Below, piece after piece: positions 8,548 through 17,306 of a DNA stretch of 64,000 nt. Source of the DNA: Planococcus citreus. GTDB lineage: Bacteria > Bacillota > Bacilli > Bacillales_A > Planococcaceae. A program made the translations under genes and the position numbers. How positions within the stretch are numbered: position 1 is the stretch's first letter; every line of letters starts with the position of its first letter. Below the pieces are notes generated by a model. The model was not told the DNA's origin, ran no database searches, and saw nothing but the letters and a program-made list of their open reading frames with translations. The stretch lies in the NCBI RefSeq assembly GCF_003664125.1, contig NZ_RCCP01000001.1, positions 992,001-1,056,000 of the forward strand. The letters run 5' to 3'.

Positions 8548-9020
8548 CAGGCCAATCTCCTCGCAGCTGCTGTAACTAGCGGGGCGACGAGTGCAGCGAC
8601 TGCAGCATTAATCGATGCGGCCAGCAGCAATCCCGGGACGGAGGCATAGAAAAAAGCAGGAGATAATAGGAAATAAAATGGCACGGCCGCCAACACGCCG
8701 TTTCCGATAATGAATGCTATCCATTTCCACCAGGTCTTGCCGTTGCTATGCAGTTTCGCGAACAGCCAGACGACCGCAAACATCTCCAGCGCGATCAATA
8801 AATGAAACGGGCCGAGCGGCATGCCGCCGAATAAAGCCGATAATAAGTGACCTGCCGCGGCGACAAAACCGGCAAGCGGTGCGGCGAGAAACAGTGCGGC
8901 AACGAGTGCCGGCATGGCATCAAGTGCAATCGACGCGATGCCGAGCGGAATTTTCACCATGCCGCCGATTGCGGACAAGCTGATAAAAATAGCGGCCAGG
9001 GCAATGGTCTGCGTCTTCAT
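8547..9020 (-). CDS. cblT: Probable alpha-ribazole transporter CblT (ECF S-component-like)
   Basis: The 157-residue, very hydrophobic protein has about five membrane segments and the small size of an ECF transporter substrate subunit. It lies between pduO and cblS, where CblT (alpha-ribazole uptake) is expected. No CobT/DMB phosphoribosyltransferase gene is in the cluster, so imported alpha-ribazole would be the lower-ligand source. The second ATG (9020) has GGGAGGA at a 6 bp spacing. The first ATG (9026) overlaps the pduO stop as ATGA but abuts the ribosome site, so I prefer 9020. Confidence 0.72.
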   Translation of the reverse strand: MKTQTIALAAIFISLSAIGGMVKIPLGIASIALDAMPALVAALFLAAPLAGFVAAAGHLLSALFGGMPLGPFHLLIALEMFAVVWLFAKLHSNGKTWWKWIAFIIGNGVLAAVPFYFLLSPAFFYASVPGLLLAASINAAVAALVAPLVTAAARRLA

Positions 9021-9022
9021 TG

Positions 9023-9613
9023 TCATTCCTCCCGCTTTTTCGAACGCCCACCGTCCTTGAAGACTTTGGCGCTGCGCACATATTCATTGTCCGCTACATC
9101 CATTCGCGAATTGGCAACGCGTGCTGCTGCAAAAAGATAATCCGACAAACGGTTCAAATAACGCTGGATGACCGCTGGGAATTCTTCGCCGGTTTTTGCT
9201 AGGCTTACAGTTTGGCGCTCCGCACGGCGTGTAATCGTGCGTGCGATATGCAAAGTCGCTGCAGCGGGCGTGCCTCCCGGAAGGATAAAACGCTCAAGAA
9301 GCGGCGGTTCGTCCATCAATACATCGATGCGGCGTTCCAGCTGTTCGACCGATTCCTCATTCGTCTTGTATTGCGGCGTATTGCGGACATCCGCCAAGTC
9401 GCCACCGCAATCGAACAGCTCATTTTGGATCGTCTGTAAATCTTTCAATAGATCGGCGAACACATCTCGGTCAAGTTCTGTCATCGCTTTTCCGATAAAT
9501 GAATTTACCTCATCGATCGTCCCATATGCTTCCACGCGCGGATCGTCTTTGTCCGTCCGCCCCCCGATTAATCCTGTCTGCCCTTTATCCCCGGTTTTCG
9601 TGTAAATATTCAT
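9023..9613 (-). CDS. pduO: Cob(I)yrinic acid a,c-diamide adenosyltransferase, PduO type
   Basis: The 196-residue protein starts with the family signature MNIYTKTGDKGQTGLIGG, carries AYGTIDEVNSFIG, and has the C-terminal RRAERQTVSL and LNRLSDYLFAAAR helices that bind ATP and cob(I)alamin. It transfers the adenosyl group from ATP to the reduced corrinoid. The ATG at 9613 has AAGGAGAT upstream at good spacing; a longer in-frame reading to 9748 lacks a ribosome site and family similarity. It overlaps its neighbours on both sides by 29 and 3 bp. Confidence 0.92.
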   Translation of the reverse strand: MNIYTKTGDKGQTGLIGGRTDKDDPRVEAYGTIDEVNSFIGKAMTELDRDVFADLLKDLQTIQNELFDCGGDLADVRNTPQYKTNEESVEQLERRIDVLMDEPPLLERFILPGGTPAAATLHIARTITRRAERQTVSLAKTGEEFPAVIQRYLNRLSDYLFAAARVANSRMDVADNEYVRSAKVFKDGGRSKKREE

Positions 9614-10004
9614 CTCGACCATCTCCTTTGATTGTTTGTGGAATGCCGTACCAAATGCGTGTGATGTGCTCCGCGTTGCCGAATAAATACTGATAGCTGC
9701 GTCCGGTGACATCGCGCCATTCGCGTTCAAGCGGATCGATTGGCACAATGCCGCGGCCGATGTCAGTCAAAATCCAGATACGTTCGCCTGCGCTTTCCGC
9801 AAGTTCACGGATCGCCGCTATTATATCCTGTTCCGGGCGTTGCTGTTCCAGCTGCTTGCGGATCCATTGCTCCAATCCGGCAATCACTGCGGACTCACCC
9901 GGTGCCGGCAGTTCGCCTTCGAGCCAAACGCTTGAATCCAGCTTCAACTGTTCTTTTACATACTTGCGTTTGCCGTTAAAGGCTCCGCCGAATACGATAC
10001 GCAT
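9585..10004 (-). CDS. Short CobU-like protein with degenerate P-loop
   Basis: The 139-residue protein resembles adenosylcobinamide kinase/guanylyltransferase but is about 40 residues shorter. The N-terminal GGAFNGKRKY keeps the GxxxxGK spacing but has Arg where Ser/Thr should follow. The C-terminal half keeps the classic GRGIVPIDPLEREWRDVTGR block. I cannot find the HRxxR...W segment that carries the guanylylated His of CobU. A second, longer CobU is at 11295-11843. It may be an accessory or regulatory subunit, or act on another nucleotide. Its start has GGGAGGG and overlaps the phosphatase gene by 49 bp. Confidence 0.75.
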   Translation of the reverse strand: MRIVFGGAFNGKRKYVKEQLKLDSSVWLEGELPAPGESAVIAGLEQWIRKQLEQQRPEQDIIAAIRELAESAGERIWILTDIGRGIVPIDPLEREWRDVTGRSYQYLFGNAEHITRIWYGIPQTIKGDGRDEYLHENRG

Positions 10005-10540
10005 GGATGTCCCTCCCTATACGCTGACTTGCTCGCCCATGTGACGGTATAACAATGCCCATGTGCTGCCTGCTGGGAAAAGAATGGCTGTCCGTTTGCT
10101 TTGGACAAAATATAGCGGATCGGCCCGCCGTGAGTGACGAGCGTATAATCTCCTGTTTCGGAAAAAGCGTCTATTGACTGGTCAACCCGTTCGGCCAGTT
10201 GCTGGAAGCTCTCCCCGTTCGGCGGCTGAACGGCCTCAGGGTCATCGATCCACTTACGGTAGCGTTCATTAAATTGCAACTCGCTGTACGTGCAATTTTC
10301 CCAATCCCCGAAATTCAGTTCCCGCAAATTTGGAACTGCCCGGTAACTGGCAGTCGGAAACAATCGCTGGGCCGTTTGCCGGCAACGCAGCAAATCGCTC
10401 CCCCACACGAGGTTGATAGTATGATCCGCTTTGGCTTCGAACGGCAAAATCGGTTCATCGGTCCAGCCGATATATGCCCTCCGCACATTCCCTGCGGTCG
10501 GCGCGTGGCGGATCAGACGAAGAACAAAAGCATGATCCAT
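9956..10540 (-). CDS. cobC: Histidine phosphatase, probable alpha-ribazole phosphatase CobC
   Basis: The 194-residue protein of the phosphoglycerate-mutase-like superfamily has the phospho-histidine motif RHAPT near residue 11 and the second catalytic His in LVTHGGPIRY. Glu in LRELNFGDWE is the usual acid. In this operon it most likely removes the 5'-phosphate from adenosylcobalamin-5'-phosphate (or alpha-ribazole-phosphate), the last step of salvage. The ATG at 10540 has GGAG at 8 bp and overlaps cobS by 28 bp. Confidence 0.85.
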   Translation of the reverse strand: MDHAFVLRLIRHAPTAGNVRRAYIGWTDEPILPFEAKADHTINLVWGSDLLRCRQTAQRLFPTASYRAVPNLRELNFGDWENCTYSELQFNERYRKWIDDPEAVQPPNGESFQQLAERVDQSIDAFSETGDYTLVTHGGPIRYILSKANGQPFFSQQAAHGHCYTVTWASKSAYREGHPCVSYSAEPLTANASM

Positions 10541-11298
10541 AACAACAGCTCCATTCCTTCTGCGTATGCCCCGAGCAAATCGCCCGTGACACCGCCGAAA
10601 TTCTTGTCGCACCATTTTTTATAAGCAAATGTCGCAATGGGCGCAACAGCCAAAAAGGCGATCGCCACTGTCCAGCCACAGAATATAAATAAGATGGCAA
10701 GCATAAGCAGCGACCAGGCGAACATTGCTGACAATATCGTCTTGCGGTCGATCAAACGCTGAAAATAAGCCGCGAGCCCTTCTGTTTTCGCCGGCTTTGC
10801 AGTGGCGGATAAAGCAGAGAGTCCGACCCGGCTGACGACCGGCACCGCGGCAAGAGCGATCAGTGACACAGTCGGAATCAGTTCTGCAAGAACGATGATC
10901 TTACCGACAATCGCAAAAATCAGCACCATCGCCCCGAATGCGCCAATGCGTGGGTCTCCCATGATTTCCAGGCGTTTATCCTTGTTCTGGTATGAAAAAT
11001 AAGCGTCGCCGGTGTCCGCCAGCCCGTCCATGTGCAAGCCCCCCGTTATCGCCCACAATAATGAAGCCAGCAAAAACGCAATCATTAATGGACCGATATC
11101 GGTGGTTTCCTGCATTAGCCAGATCGCGGCTGAAGCCATTGCCCCTGCCACTAATCCGACCACAGGCAACAAACAGTACATTGCCGTCACTTGCGGCTTT
11201 TTCATCGGGATCTCTTTATGTACCGGAATCGATGAAAAGAATTGGAATGCGAGCAGCAAGCCCCCAAGCGTCCGATTCGCCATCCGCATCACCTTCAC
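10513..11298 (-). CDS. cobS: Adenosylcobinamide-GDP ribazoletransferase CobS
   Basis: The 261-residue integral membrane protein joins AdoCbi-GDP to alpha-ribazole-phosphate. Family blocks are FQFFSSIPV near the start, GGLHMDGLADTGDAYF (Asp-rich, metal-binding), IMGDPRIGAFGA, and NKFGGVTGDLLGA-like sequence near the end (CDKNFGGVTGDLLGAYAEG). About seven membrane segments. The GTG start overlaps the cobU stop as GTGA; an ATG three codons later is an alternative. Confidence 0.93.
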   Translation of the reverse strand: MKVMRMANRTLGGLLLAFQFFSSIPVHKEIPMKKPQVTAMYCLLPVVGLVAGAMASAAIWLMQETTDIGPLMIAFLLASLLWAITGGLHMDGLADTGDAYFSYQNKDKRLEIMGDPRIGAFGAMVLIFAIVGKIIVLAELIPTVSLIALAAVPVVSRVGLSALSATAKPAKTEGLAAYFQRLIDRKTILSAMFAWSLLMLAILFIFCGWTVAIAFLAVAPIATFAYKKWCDKNFGGVTGDLLGAYAEGMELLLWIMLLFFV

Positions 11299-11843
11299 TT
11301 TCTTCGAATTGCAAGGCCATTCTCCATTTCAATCGCCTGATCTGCGCGGCTTGCGAGCCATTGGTGAATCTTCCCAAGCCACTCTTGATAAGTATCGTCG
11401 ACAAGTGGTTCATCCAGCACTTCATTGGAAACGACTGCAAAATAAACGGCTTTCGCGCGGATCGAATCGATGGTGTTTTTTAGCTCATGCCATTTTTGCT
11501 CCATGCAGCCGGGCGTGTCTGCGCATAAACTGCCTTGCTCAAACCCTTCATACAGTTCATTTGCGAGCCAGGTCGTAACGCAATCCCACAACACCGCGTC
11601 ATTTTGTCGGATGAGCGGCAAGGCTTCTGATAATTGCTGAGGCTGTTCAATTGTCCACCATCCGTCTTGCGCACGGTCCTTGCGGTGGCGTGCGATGCGT
11701 TCTGCCATTTCTGGGTCACGTGCGATGCCGCTGGCAATATATATATTGCGTTCACCTCTCGCCTGCCGGACAAGCGTTTCAGCATAAGCGCTTTTTCCGC
11801 TGCGCACTCCCCCTGATACAAAAACTAATTGTCCTTGAACCAT
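11295..11843 (-). CDS. cobU: Adenosylcobinamide kinase / guanylyltransferase CobU
   Basis: The 182-residue protein has the P-loop GGVRSGKS at residues 11-18 and the IARHRKDR...WWTIEQP segment with the His that is guanylylated in CobU, then LWDCVTTWLANEL and VSNEV. It phosphorylates adenosylcobinamide and adds GMP from GTP. Its C-terminus lacks the usual GIVP...RDxxGR block, which instead appears in the short paralogue at 9585-10004. The start is ATG 11843 (AAGGAG at 8 bp); an upstream extension to 11906 lacks a ribosome site. It overlaps cobD by 19 bp. Confidence 0.88.
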   Translation of the reverse strand: MVQGQLVFVSGGVRSGKSAYAETLVRQARGERNIYIASGIARDPEMAERIARHRKDRAQDGWWTIEQPQQLSEALPLIRQNDAVLWDCVTTWLANELYEGFEQGSLCADTPGCMEQKWHELKNTIDSIRAKAVYFAVVSNEVLDEPLVDDTYQEWLGKIHQWLASRADQAIEMENGLAIRRK

Positions 11844-12901
11844 TGCTGCATCTCCTTTCTCAACCGTTCCATGGCTGAGGTGCTTTTCATGCCGATGCGA
11901 AACCATTCGCCGTCCATTCCTTTAAATGAATAAGTATGGCGCAAGACGATTCCTGCTTCTAGCATGGCATGGAAAAATGGCTCTGAACGCACCGGATCGG
12001 GTAATTGAAAACACAGGAAGTTGGCTGCTGAAGGGATGAACGGACAACCCATCATTTCCAGAAAATCTTCCATTTTCGTGCGTTCACTGTCGGCAGCCCG
12101 GATAATTCGCTCCCGGTACGCCTCTTCAGAAAAACAGCGTGCACCGGCTGCGGCCGCTAAACCGTTGACATTCCAATGGGGGGCGGCACCTGTCAATTCG
12201 CGGATGATGCTGGACTCGGCAATGACATAGCCAAGCCGAAGACCCGCAAGCGCATACATTTTGGTCATCGAACGGACGATGATGACATGCGGATACCGTT
12301 TCAGCAGCGGAATGAACGATGCATGTTCTCCGATAAAATCAATAAACGCTTCATCGATTACCAGCTCACACTTTCCTTTGCACAACGCGGCGATTTCTTC
12401 GAGTTTCGCCAAGCCCAGCAAGCGCCCGGTCGGATTATGCGGGTTGCAAATATACAATGCATCGCACTGTGCTAACTGTCTTTTTACATCTTCTAGTTCC
12501 AATTGCCACGCACGTTCAGGCTTTAAATAAATTTCCAATATATGAATGTTCTCAGTTTCCAAAGTGCTCCGATATTCAGAAAATGCTGGTTCCACCAAGG
12601 CCACCCGTTTGCCGCGGTAACGCTTTGCAAGCCAGGTAAAGATTTCTGCAGCACCATTTCCGGCAGCGACCCGCTCTTTTTCGACACCGTGGTATTCGGC
12701 CGCCGCTGAACGGAAAGGTTCCGCTTGCGGGTCTGGGTACGAAGACAGCAAATTGTAAAAATCTCCCCATTGCTCTTTTAAAAAAACGGGCGGCCCGAAC
12801 GGATGGACGTTTTCACTGAAATCGATCACTTCCGAAGGTTGCTTGTGCCCCGCTTGTTCATAGAGGCGATGTGGATTGGCTCCGTGTTCAGGCAATTTCA
12901 A
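11825..12901 (-). CDS. cobD: Threonine-phosphate decarboxylase CobD (PLP enzyme)
   Basis: The 358-residue fold-type I aminotransferase-like enzyme makes (R)-1-amino-2-propanol phosphate, the linker of the nucleotide loop. PLP-binding features are CNPHNPTG at 152-159, DEAF at 183-186 and the Schiff-base Lys214 in SMTKMYALAGLRLGY. It is related to histidinol-phosphate aminotransferases, but its place between cbiB and cobU fixes the role. The threonine kinase PduX that would make its substrate is not visible in the window. Confidence 0.9.
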   Translation of the reverse strand: MKLPEHGANPHRLYEQAGHKQPSEVIDFSENVHPFGPPVFLKEQWGDFYNLLSSYPDPQAEPFRSAAAEYHGVEKERVAAGNGAAEIFTWLAKRYRGKRVALVEPAFSEYRSTLETENIHILEIYLKPERAWQLELEDVKRQLAQCDALYICNPHNPTGRLLGLAKLEEIAALCKGKCELVIDEAFIDFIGEHASFIPLLKRYPHVIIVRSMTKMYALAGLRLGYVIAESSIIRELTGAAPHWNVNGLAAAAGARCFSEEAYRERIIRAADSERTKMEDFLEMMGCPFIPSAANFLCFQLPDPVRSEPFFHAMLEAGIVLRHTYSFKGMDGEWFRIGMKSTSAMERLRKEMQQWFKDN

Positions 12902-13841
12902 GCAGGATTCCCCCTATTGCAATCAGTGCGAAAAAACTGATTGCGGCAATATTCATTTGGTTCACTGCACTTCTAATATGTGTTGCTTCGAGTTTGAACA
13001 ATGGTTCGCCCATTTTAGCGCGGATTGACCGAACGCCGCCATAGGAGTTCACGCCCCCAAGTTCGATGCCCAGCTGCACAGCCGTTGCCGCTTCCAGCCA
13101 GCCACTGTTCGGGCTCGGATGTTTCCTGGCATCGCGTAGCCAGATCGACAGGCGTTGTTTTAACGGCATGCCGCTTTCATTTCGAGTGAATAACACGATC
13201 AACAAGCCGGTCACACGGCTCGGCACATAATTCAATACGTCATCGAATTTTGCGGAAGCAAAACCGAAATCTTGGAATTCTTCATTTTTATAGCCGACCA
13301 TCGAATCGCACGTATTGACCGCTTTGTAAATCCATAACCCAGGCGCGCCGAACAATAGCGCCCAAAACATCGGAGCGGTGATGCCATCGCTTGTATTTTC
13401 GGAAACCGTTTCGACGACGCCGCGGGTGATCTCGCTTTCTCCCAAAGTTTCCGTGTCGCGCCCGACAATCCATGACAGCTTGTTGCGGGCAAGTGCAAAA
13501 TCACCTTGGACGAGCGGCGTGTAAACATCTTCCGCTGCCTGTTTCAAGCTTTTCTGCGACAAGCCGGAAGCGATCAACAGCGCTTCTGCTAAAACTCCGA
13601 TCGCCGGATGGAGCGAATAGGCAATAGTAACGATCGCGACCGTTACTGTTGCGACCATCGCCAATACAATAAAAAGCATGGCAAAGCCGTTGCGAAACGC
13701 ATGCTTTGGAACATTCAGGCGGCTCTTCAATCTATTGATCAATGAACCGATCCAGCGAACAGGATGGGGCCATGCCGGCGGATCCCCGATTAGGCGGTCG
13801 AGCAATAGGCCGATGCCGATTGCCAACACATGGTGGATCAT
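12888..13841 (-). CDS. cbiB: Adenosylcobinamide-phosphate synthase CbiB
   Basis: The 317-residue membrane protein begins with LLLDRLIGDPPAWPHPVRWIG, the classic CbiB/CobD-family motif, and contains VGRDTETLGESEITRGVVE, ENTSDGITAPMFWAL and YKAVNTCDSMVGYKN. It attaches aminopropanol phosphate to adenosylcobyric acid. It overlaps cobD by 14 bp and the btuD-cbiZ fusion by 4 bp. Working after CbiZ it rebuilds the arm that CbiZ removes. Confidence 0.93.
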   Translation of the reverse strand: MIHHVLAIGIGLLLDRLIGDPPAWPHPVRWIGSLINRLKSRLNVPKHAFRNGFAMLFIVLAMVATVTVAIVTIAYSLHPAIGVLAEALLIASGLSQKSLKQAAEDVYTPLVQGDFALARNKLSWIVGRDTETLGESEITRGVVETVSENTSDGITAPMFWALLFGAPGLWIYKAVNTCDSMVGYKNEEFQDFGFASAKFDDVLNYVPSRVTGLLIVLFTRNESGMPLKQRLSIWLRDARKHPSPNSGWLEAATAVQLGIELGGVNSYGGVRSIRAKMGEPLFKLEATHIRSAVNQMNIAAISFFALIAIGGILLEIA

Positions 13842-15298
13842 GCTTTTTTCGCCTCGCGGTAAAGGTGGATCGCTTCAACTGTACATTCGAAGACACCCGT
13901 GCCGATGAGTTTTCCTACTTCAGTAATCGGCCCTGCATACGGCAGCGCTTCTCCTTGCTGCGTAGCGGCGACCAGGCAACTATCGGTTGAGGTGCCCGTG
14001 GCGATCGTTCCCGTTAGCGGATCGATGACTTCTTCATGCTGCAAAGCCTTCGTTTTAGCTTCCGTCGCTGTGATCATCGCTTGAATAAAAGCTTCATCCG
14101 ACAGAATGCCGTTAACCATAATCCACGTGTTGATAGTGCCGACGCGCTGTTCGCGCGCCACGGCCTGCGATACATCGACGCCGTTTCCGACACCCGCTGT
14201 CACCGCCACGACAATGCTGCCGAATCCACTTGCGTATTCACGGACAATTGCGTGCTCTGTGCGGACAGCGGTCATCATCGCTACGGTATCCGTCGCTTTC
14301 AATCCGCTGTCTTCGATATAATCGACCATTTCCTCAAAACTATTGTCGATATTATAGCTGGCATCGACGCGTCGATTGAGGAAATTGCGGAACCATCCAG
14401 AACCCGCGTTGACGACGGCAGACGATACGGTCTTCAGCGGAAGCTGGCTTTGGTAAGCGACAAATTCCGGGGTCACGAGAAAATCTTCTGCTCTTACTCG
14501 CTGCCCTGCCGGTTTTCTGCGCACGCCAGGCAACAGGGTGATTTGCGGCTTCGGCAGCTCCGGATGGGGGTGATTGCTGACACGCGTCTGGTAGACAGAT
14601 TCGACATCATGTGTCCTGACAACTTCATGGGGCTCTCCTATTCGGACGATGTTTCCTTCGTCCATCAATAGAAGTTCATCGCAATACATGGAAGCCAAAT
14701 TGATGTCATGGAAGATGGAGATGACCGTCAATTCTTTTTCAATCGCCTGTTTTTTGATGGTATCCAACAATTCTTTCTGGTGGTTGATATCGAGATGGTT
14801 GGTCGGCTCGTCAAGCAGCAAGACCGCCGCGTTTTGCGCCAAGGCTTGCGCTACGAAAACGCGCTGCTGCTCGCCTCCGGACATCTCTTCAAGTAATGTC
14901 GATTCATAGTGGCTGATGTCCATGAGCTTCATCGCTTCCTGGACTGCCGCTTCATCTTCTTCTGACCAAGACGAAAACCAGCCGCTTTGATGCGGATACC
15001 TGCCGAGAGAAACCGTTTCACGGACGGTGTGTGAAAAAGCATGCGCGTGTAGCTGCGGCAAGACCGCCATCTTACGGGCCAGTTCCTTAGCTGGGAAATC
15101 GCCAACCGGCTTGCCGTCGATCCGGACAACGCCGGCTGTCGGCTCCAAGACGCCGCTAATCAATTTCATCAAGGTAGATTTGCCGCTGCCGTTCGGCCCG
15201 AGTATGCCGAGCATGCGGCCTTTTTCGACACCGAATGAAATGCGGTCAACGATTTTCTTGTCGCCATAGCCGCCTGACAACTTTTCAATTTGCAACAT
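13838..15298 (-). CDS. btuD: Cobalamin ABC transporter ATPase fused to adenosylcobinamide amidohydrolase (BtuD-CbiZ)
   Basis: The 486-residue fusion has an N-terminal FecE/BtuD-type ATPase (residues 1-250; Walker A GPNGSGKST at 34-42, signature MSGGEQQR at 139-146, Walker B VLLLDEP) and a C-terminal CbiZ domain from about 265 (SSAVVNAGSGWFRNF, MMTAVRT, VVAVTAGVGNG, GTSTDSCLVA). CbiZ hydrolyses the aminopropanol arm of adenosylcobinamide to adenosylcobyric acid, letting cells use foreign corrinoids. The fusion couples import to remodelling at the cytoplasmic face. The ATG follows the btuC stop directly, with AGGAGGG. Confidence 0.92.
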   Translation of the reverse strand: MLQIEKLSGGYGDKKIVDRISFGVEKGRMLGILGPNGSGKSTLMKLISGVLEPTAGVVRIDGKPVGDFPAKELARKMAVLPQLHAHAFSHTVRETVSLGRYPHQSGWFSSWSEEDEAAVQEAMKLMDISHYESTLLEEMSGGEQQRVFVAQALAQNAAVLLLDEPTNHLDINHQKELLDTIKKQAIEKELTVISIFHDINLASMYCDELLLMDEGNIVRIGEPHEVVRTHDVESVYQTRVSNHPHPELPKPQITLLPGVRRKPAGQRVRAEDFLVTPEFVAYQSQLPLKTVSSAVVNAGSGWFRNFLNRRVDASYNIDNSFEEMVDYIEDSGLKATDTVAMMTAVRTEHAIVREYASGFGSIVVAVTAGVGNGVDVSQAVAREQRVGTINTWIMVNGILSDEAFIQAMITATEAKTKALQHEEVIDPLTGTIATGTSTDSCLVAATQQGEALPYAGPITEVGKLIGTGVFECTVEAIHLYREAKKA

Positions 15299-16291
15299 TT
15301 AAAGCCCTCCTCTGCGCTGGCGGAAAAAGATGAATGCAAAGACCGGCGCCCCGATAAATGCAGTGATAACACCAATCGGCAATTCGGTCGGTGAAATGAT
15401 CGTCCGCGCCACCAAGTCGCAAACGATTAAAAGCGCAGCCCCGTTGATAAACGATAACGGCAAGACATGGCGGTGGTCAGAACCCCAGACGAGGCGCGTG
15501 ATGTGAGGGACGACCAAGCCAACAAAGCCGATGGTTCCAGATACGGCGACTGCTGATCCCGTCAGGACCGATCCGCCGATCAAAATCGCCATCTTGCTTT
15601 TCCTGACGTCTACACCCAAATGTTGTGCACGTTCTTCACCGAACAGCATCGCGTTTAATTCCCGGCGGTAAAGCCATAAGACGAATGAACCGACAAGCAC
15701 AAACGGCAGCGCCATCTGGACATAAGGCCAGCCGCGCATCGATACGCTGCCAAGCAGCCAGCCGATGATCTGCCGCAGTTCTTCACCGGTCAACGCAATC
15801 ATCAAGGACATGATCGACCCCAGGAATGAACTGAAGATGATGCCGGTCAAAATAACTGTTTCCATCTTCATCGACCGATCGACAAGCCGTGCAAAGCCCA
15901 TGACGGCGAGCATCGTGATCAATGCGCCGATCATGCTGATGACCGGCAAGGTGAACAGACCAAGAAACGGAATGGAGATGCCGAAAAAAAGCGTCATCAC
16001 GGCACCGACAGCGGCACCGGACGACACTCCCAAAGTATATGGATCAGCGAGCGGGTTTTTCAGCAAGCCTTGAAAAGCTGCGCCCGCAATCGCAAGTGCC
16101 GCACCGACCAGTCCCGCAAGCACCACACGCGGCATGCGGATATTCCATAAAATATTCGCAGCTGCTTCGTCCGATGAAGGATTCCAGATAACCGCCGGTG
16201 AAATTGGCACCGTCCCGACCGTCACTCCGAGCACTACTGCCCCGCCCAATAAAATCAGGGAGACTACATAGGCGAGTGCAGATTTACTCAC
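15299..16291 (-). CDS. btuC: Cobalamin ABC transporter permease BtuC
   Basis: The 330-residue FecCD-family permease has about ten membrane helices, with the coupling-region motifs LAGLVGAALAIAGAAFQGLL, NPLADPYTLGVSSGAA and GTIGFVGLVVPHITR. The GTG start has GGAGA at 6 bp and overlaps the btuF stop by 8 bp. It forms the membrane channel with the ATPase downstream. The siderophore family is similar in sequence; the operon and riboswitch support corrinoid as substrate. Confidence 0.9.
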   Translation of the reverse strand: MSKSALAYVVSLILLGGAVVLGVTVGTVPISPAVIWNPSSDEAAANILWNIRMPRVVLAGLVGAALAIAGAAFQGLLKNPLADPYTLGVSSGAAVGAVMTLFFGISIPFLGLFTLPVISMIGALITMLAVMGFARLVDRSMKMETVILTGIIFSSFLGSIMSLMIALTGEELRQIIGWLLGSVSMRGWPYVQMALPFVLVGSFVLWLYRRELNAMLFGEERAQHLGVDVRKSKMAILIGGSVLTGSAVAVSGTIGFVGLVVPHITRLVWGSDHRHVLPLSFINGAALLIVCDLVARTIISPTELPIGVITAFIGAPVFAFIFFRQRRGGL

Positions 16292-17261
16292 TGAAGGTCT
16301 CCGGATAAATCACTTCTGCCAAAGTCATCAAGCCTTCCGTCAAACGCGGGCCTGGACGCGTGACAGTATCAGGGTTCAATTCATAAATGGCATCTTCTTG
16401 CACGGCCGTCACATCTGCATAACCGCTGCGCTCTTTGATCAATTCAGCAGCATTTTCGATATAACCGCCTTCTGTGGTGATGATGATTTCAGGGTTTGCC
16501 GCAACAACTGCTTCCGGATCCATACTGATCCAGCCTTCCTGGTCTCCCGCAACATTTTCCGCCTGGATCATCGTCAGCATTTCATGGATGAAGGTACCCG
16601 TCCCTGCTGTATAGAGTTCCGGTTCGCTGCCGATCTCCACGAAGACCGATTTGGATTCATCGACGCCAGTCGCCAGTTCTTCAACTTCCGCGACTTGCGC
16701 TTCCATTTCCTCAATTAACCCATCTGCTGCTTCCACTGCACCTGACACTTGGCCGATAACGGAAATCGTTTCGTATACTTCATCAAATGTTTCTGCGTTT
16801 TCTACAACAAAGACATTCACCCCAGTATCACGCAGCTGTTGATATCCCTCTGTGCCCATGCCGAGCCCTGATTCATGGGCTAATACAACATCCGGCTGCA
16901 GGCTGATGATTTTCTCCACATTGAATTCCTGGCCGCCGATCTTTTCAAGATCTGCTACTTCTTCGGGATAATTGTCAAAATCCGAAACGCCGACCATTTT
17001 TTCGCCCAACCCGAGTTCATAAGCAATTTCTGTATTGGAAGGAATCATCGAAACGAATGATTCCGGTTCTTCTTCGATGACCACTTCATCGCCCATTGCA
17101 TCAACTAATGTGACCGGAAATTCCGCTTCCGCTACTTCCGACGGCGGTTCAGCCGGTGTTTCTACATCTTGATCTTCGACAGGTGTCGCTTCATCGCCGC
17201 ATCCAGCCAGTACAATGGCGGCCATTCCTGCAGCCGTCCCGAATTTCCATCTATTTTTCAT
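16284..17261 (-). CDS. btuF: Cobalamin-binding lipoprotein BtuF
   Basis: The 325-residue solute-binding protein has a lipoprotein signal with lipobox VLAGC (Cys21), an acidic linker (residues 24-45), then a class III (BtuF/FhuD-type) domain: FVSMIPSNTEIAYELGLGEKMVGV, KIISLQPDVVLAHE, and a long central helix. It captures corrinoid outside the membrane for BtuC. It is the first gene of the operon, 450 bp downstream of the riboswitch terminator. GGGAGG precedes the ATG. Confidence 0.9.
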   Translation of the reverse strand: MKNRWKFGTAAGMAAIVLAGCGDEATPVEDQDVETPAEPPSEVAEAEFPVTLVDAMGDEVVIEEEPESFVSMIPSNTEIAYELGLGEKMVGVSDFDNYPEEVADLEKIGGQEFNVEKIISLQPDVVLAHESGLGMGTEGYQQLRDTGVNVFVVENAETFDEVYETISVIGQVSGAVEAADGLIEEMEAQVAEVEELATGVDESKSVFVEIGSEPELYTAGTGTFIHEMLTMIQAENVAGDQEGWISMDPEAVVAANPEIIITTEGGYIENAAELIKERSGYADVTAVQEDAIYELNPDTVTRPGPRLTEGLMTLAEVIYPETFSE

Positions 17262-17306
17262 CTTTATTCCTCCCGGTGTTTTGTATTTTTCCTACCAAGC
17301 GCTCGC

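Noticed and set aside
9614..9748. N-terminal extension of PduO (45 residues)
   Set aside because: The family starts at MNIYTKTGDKG and the good AAGGAGAT site lies before that codon; the extension overlaps the upstream gene out of frame.
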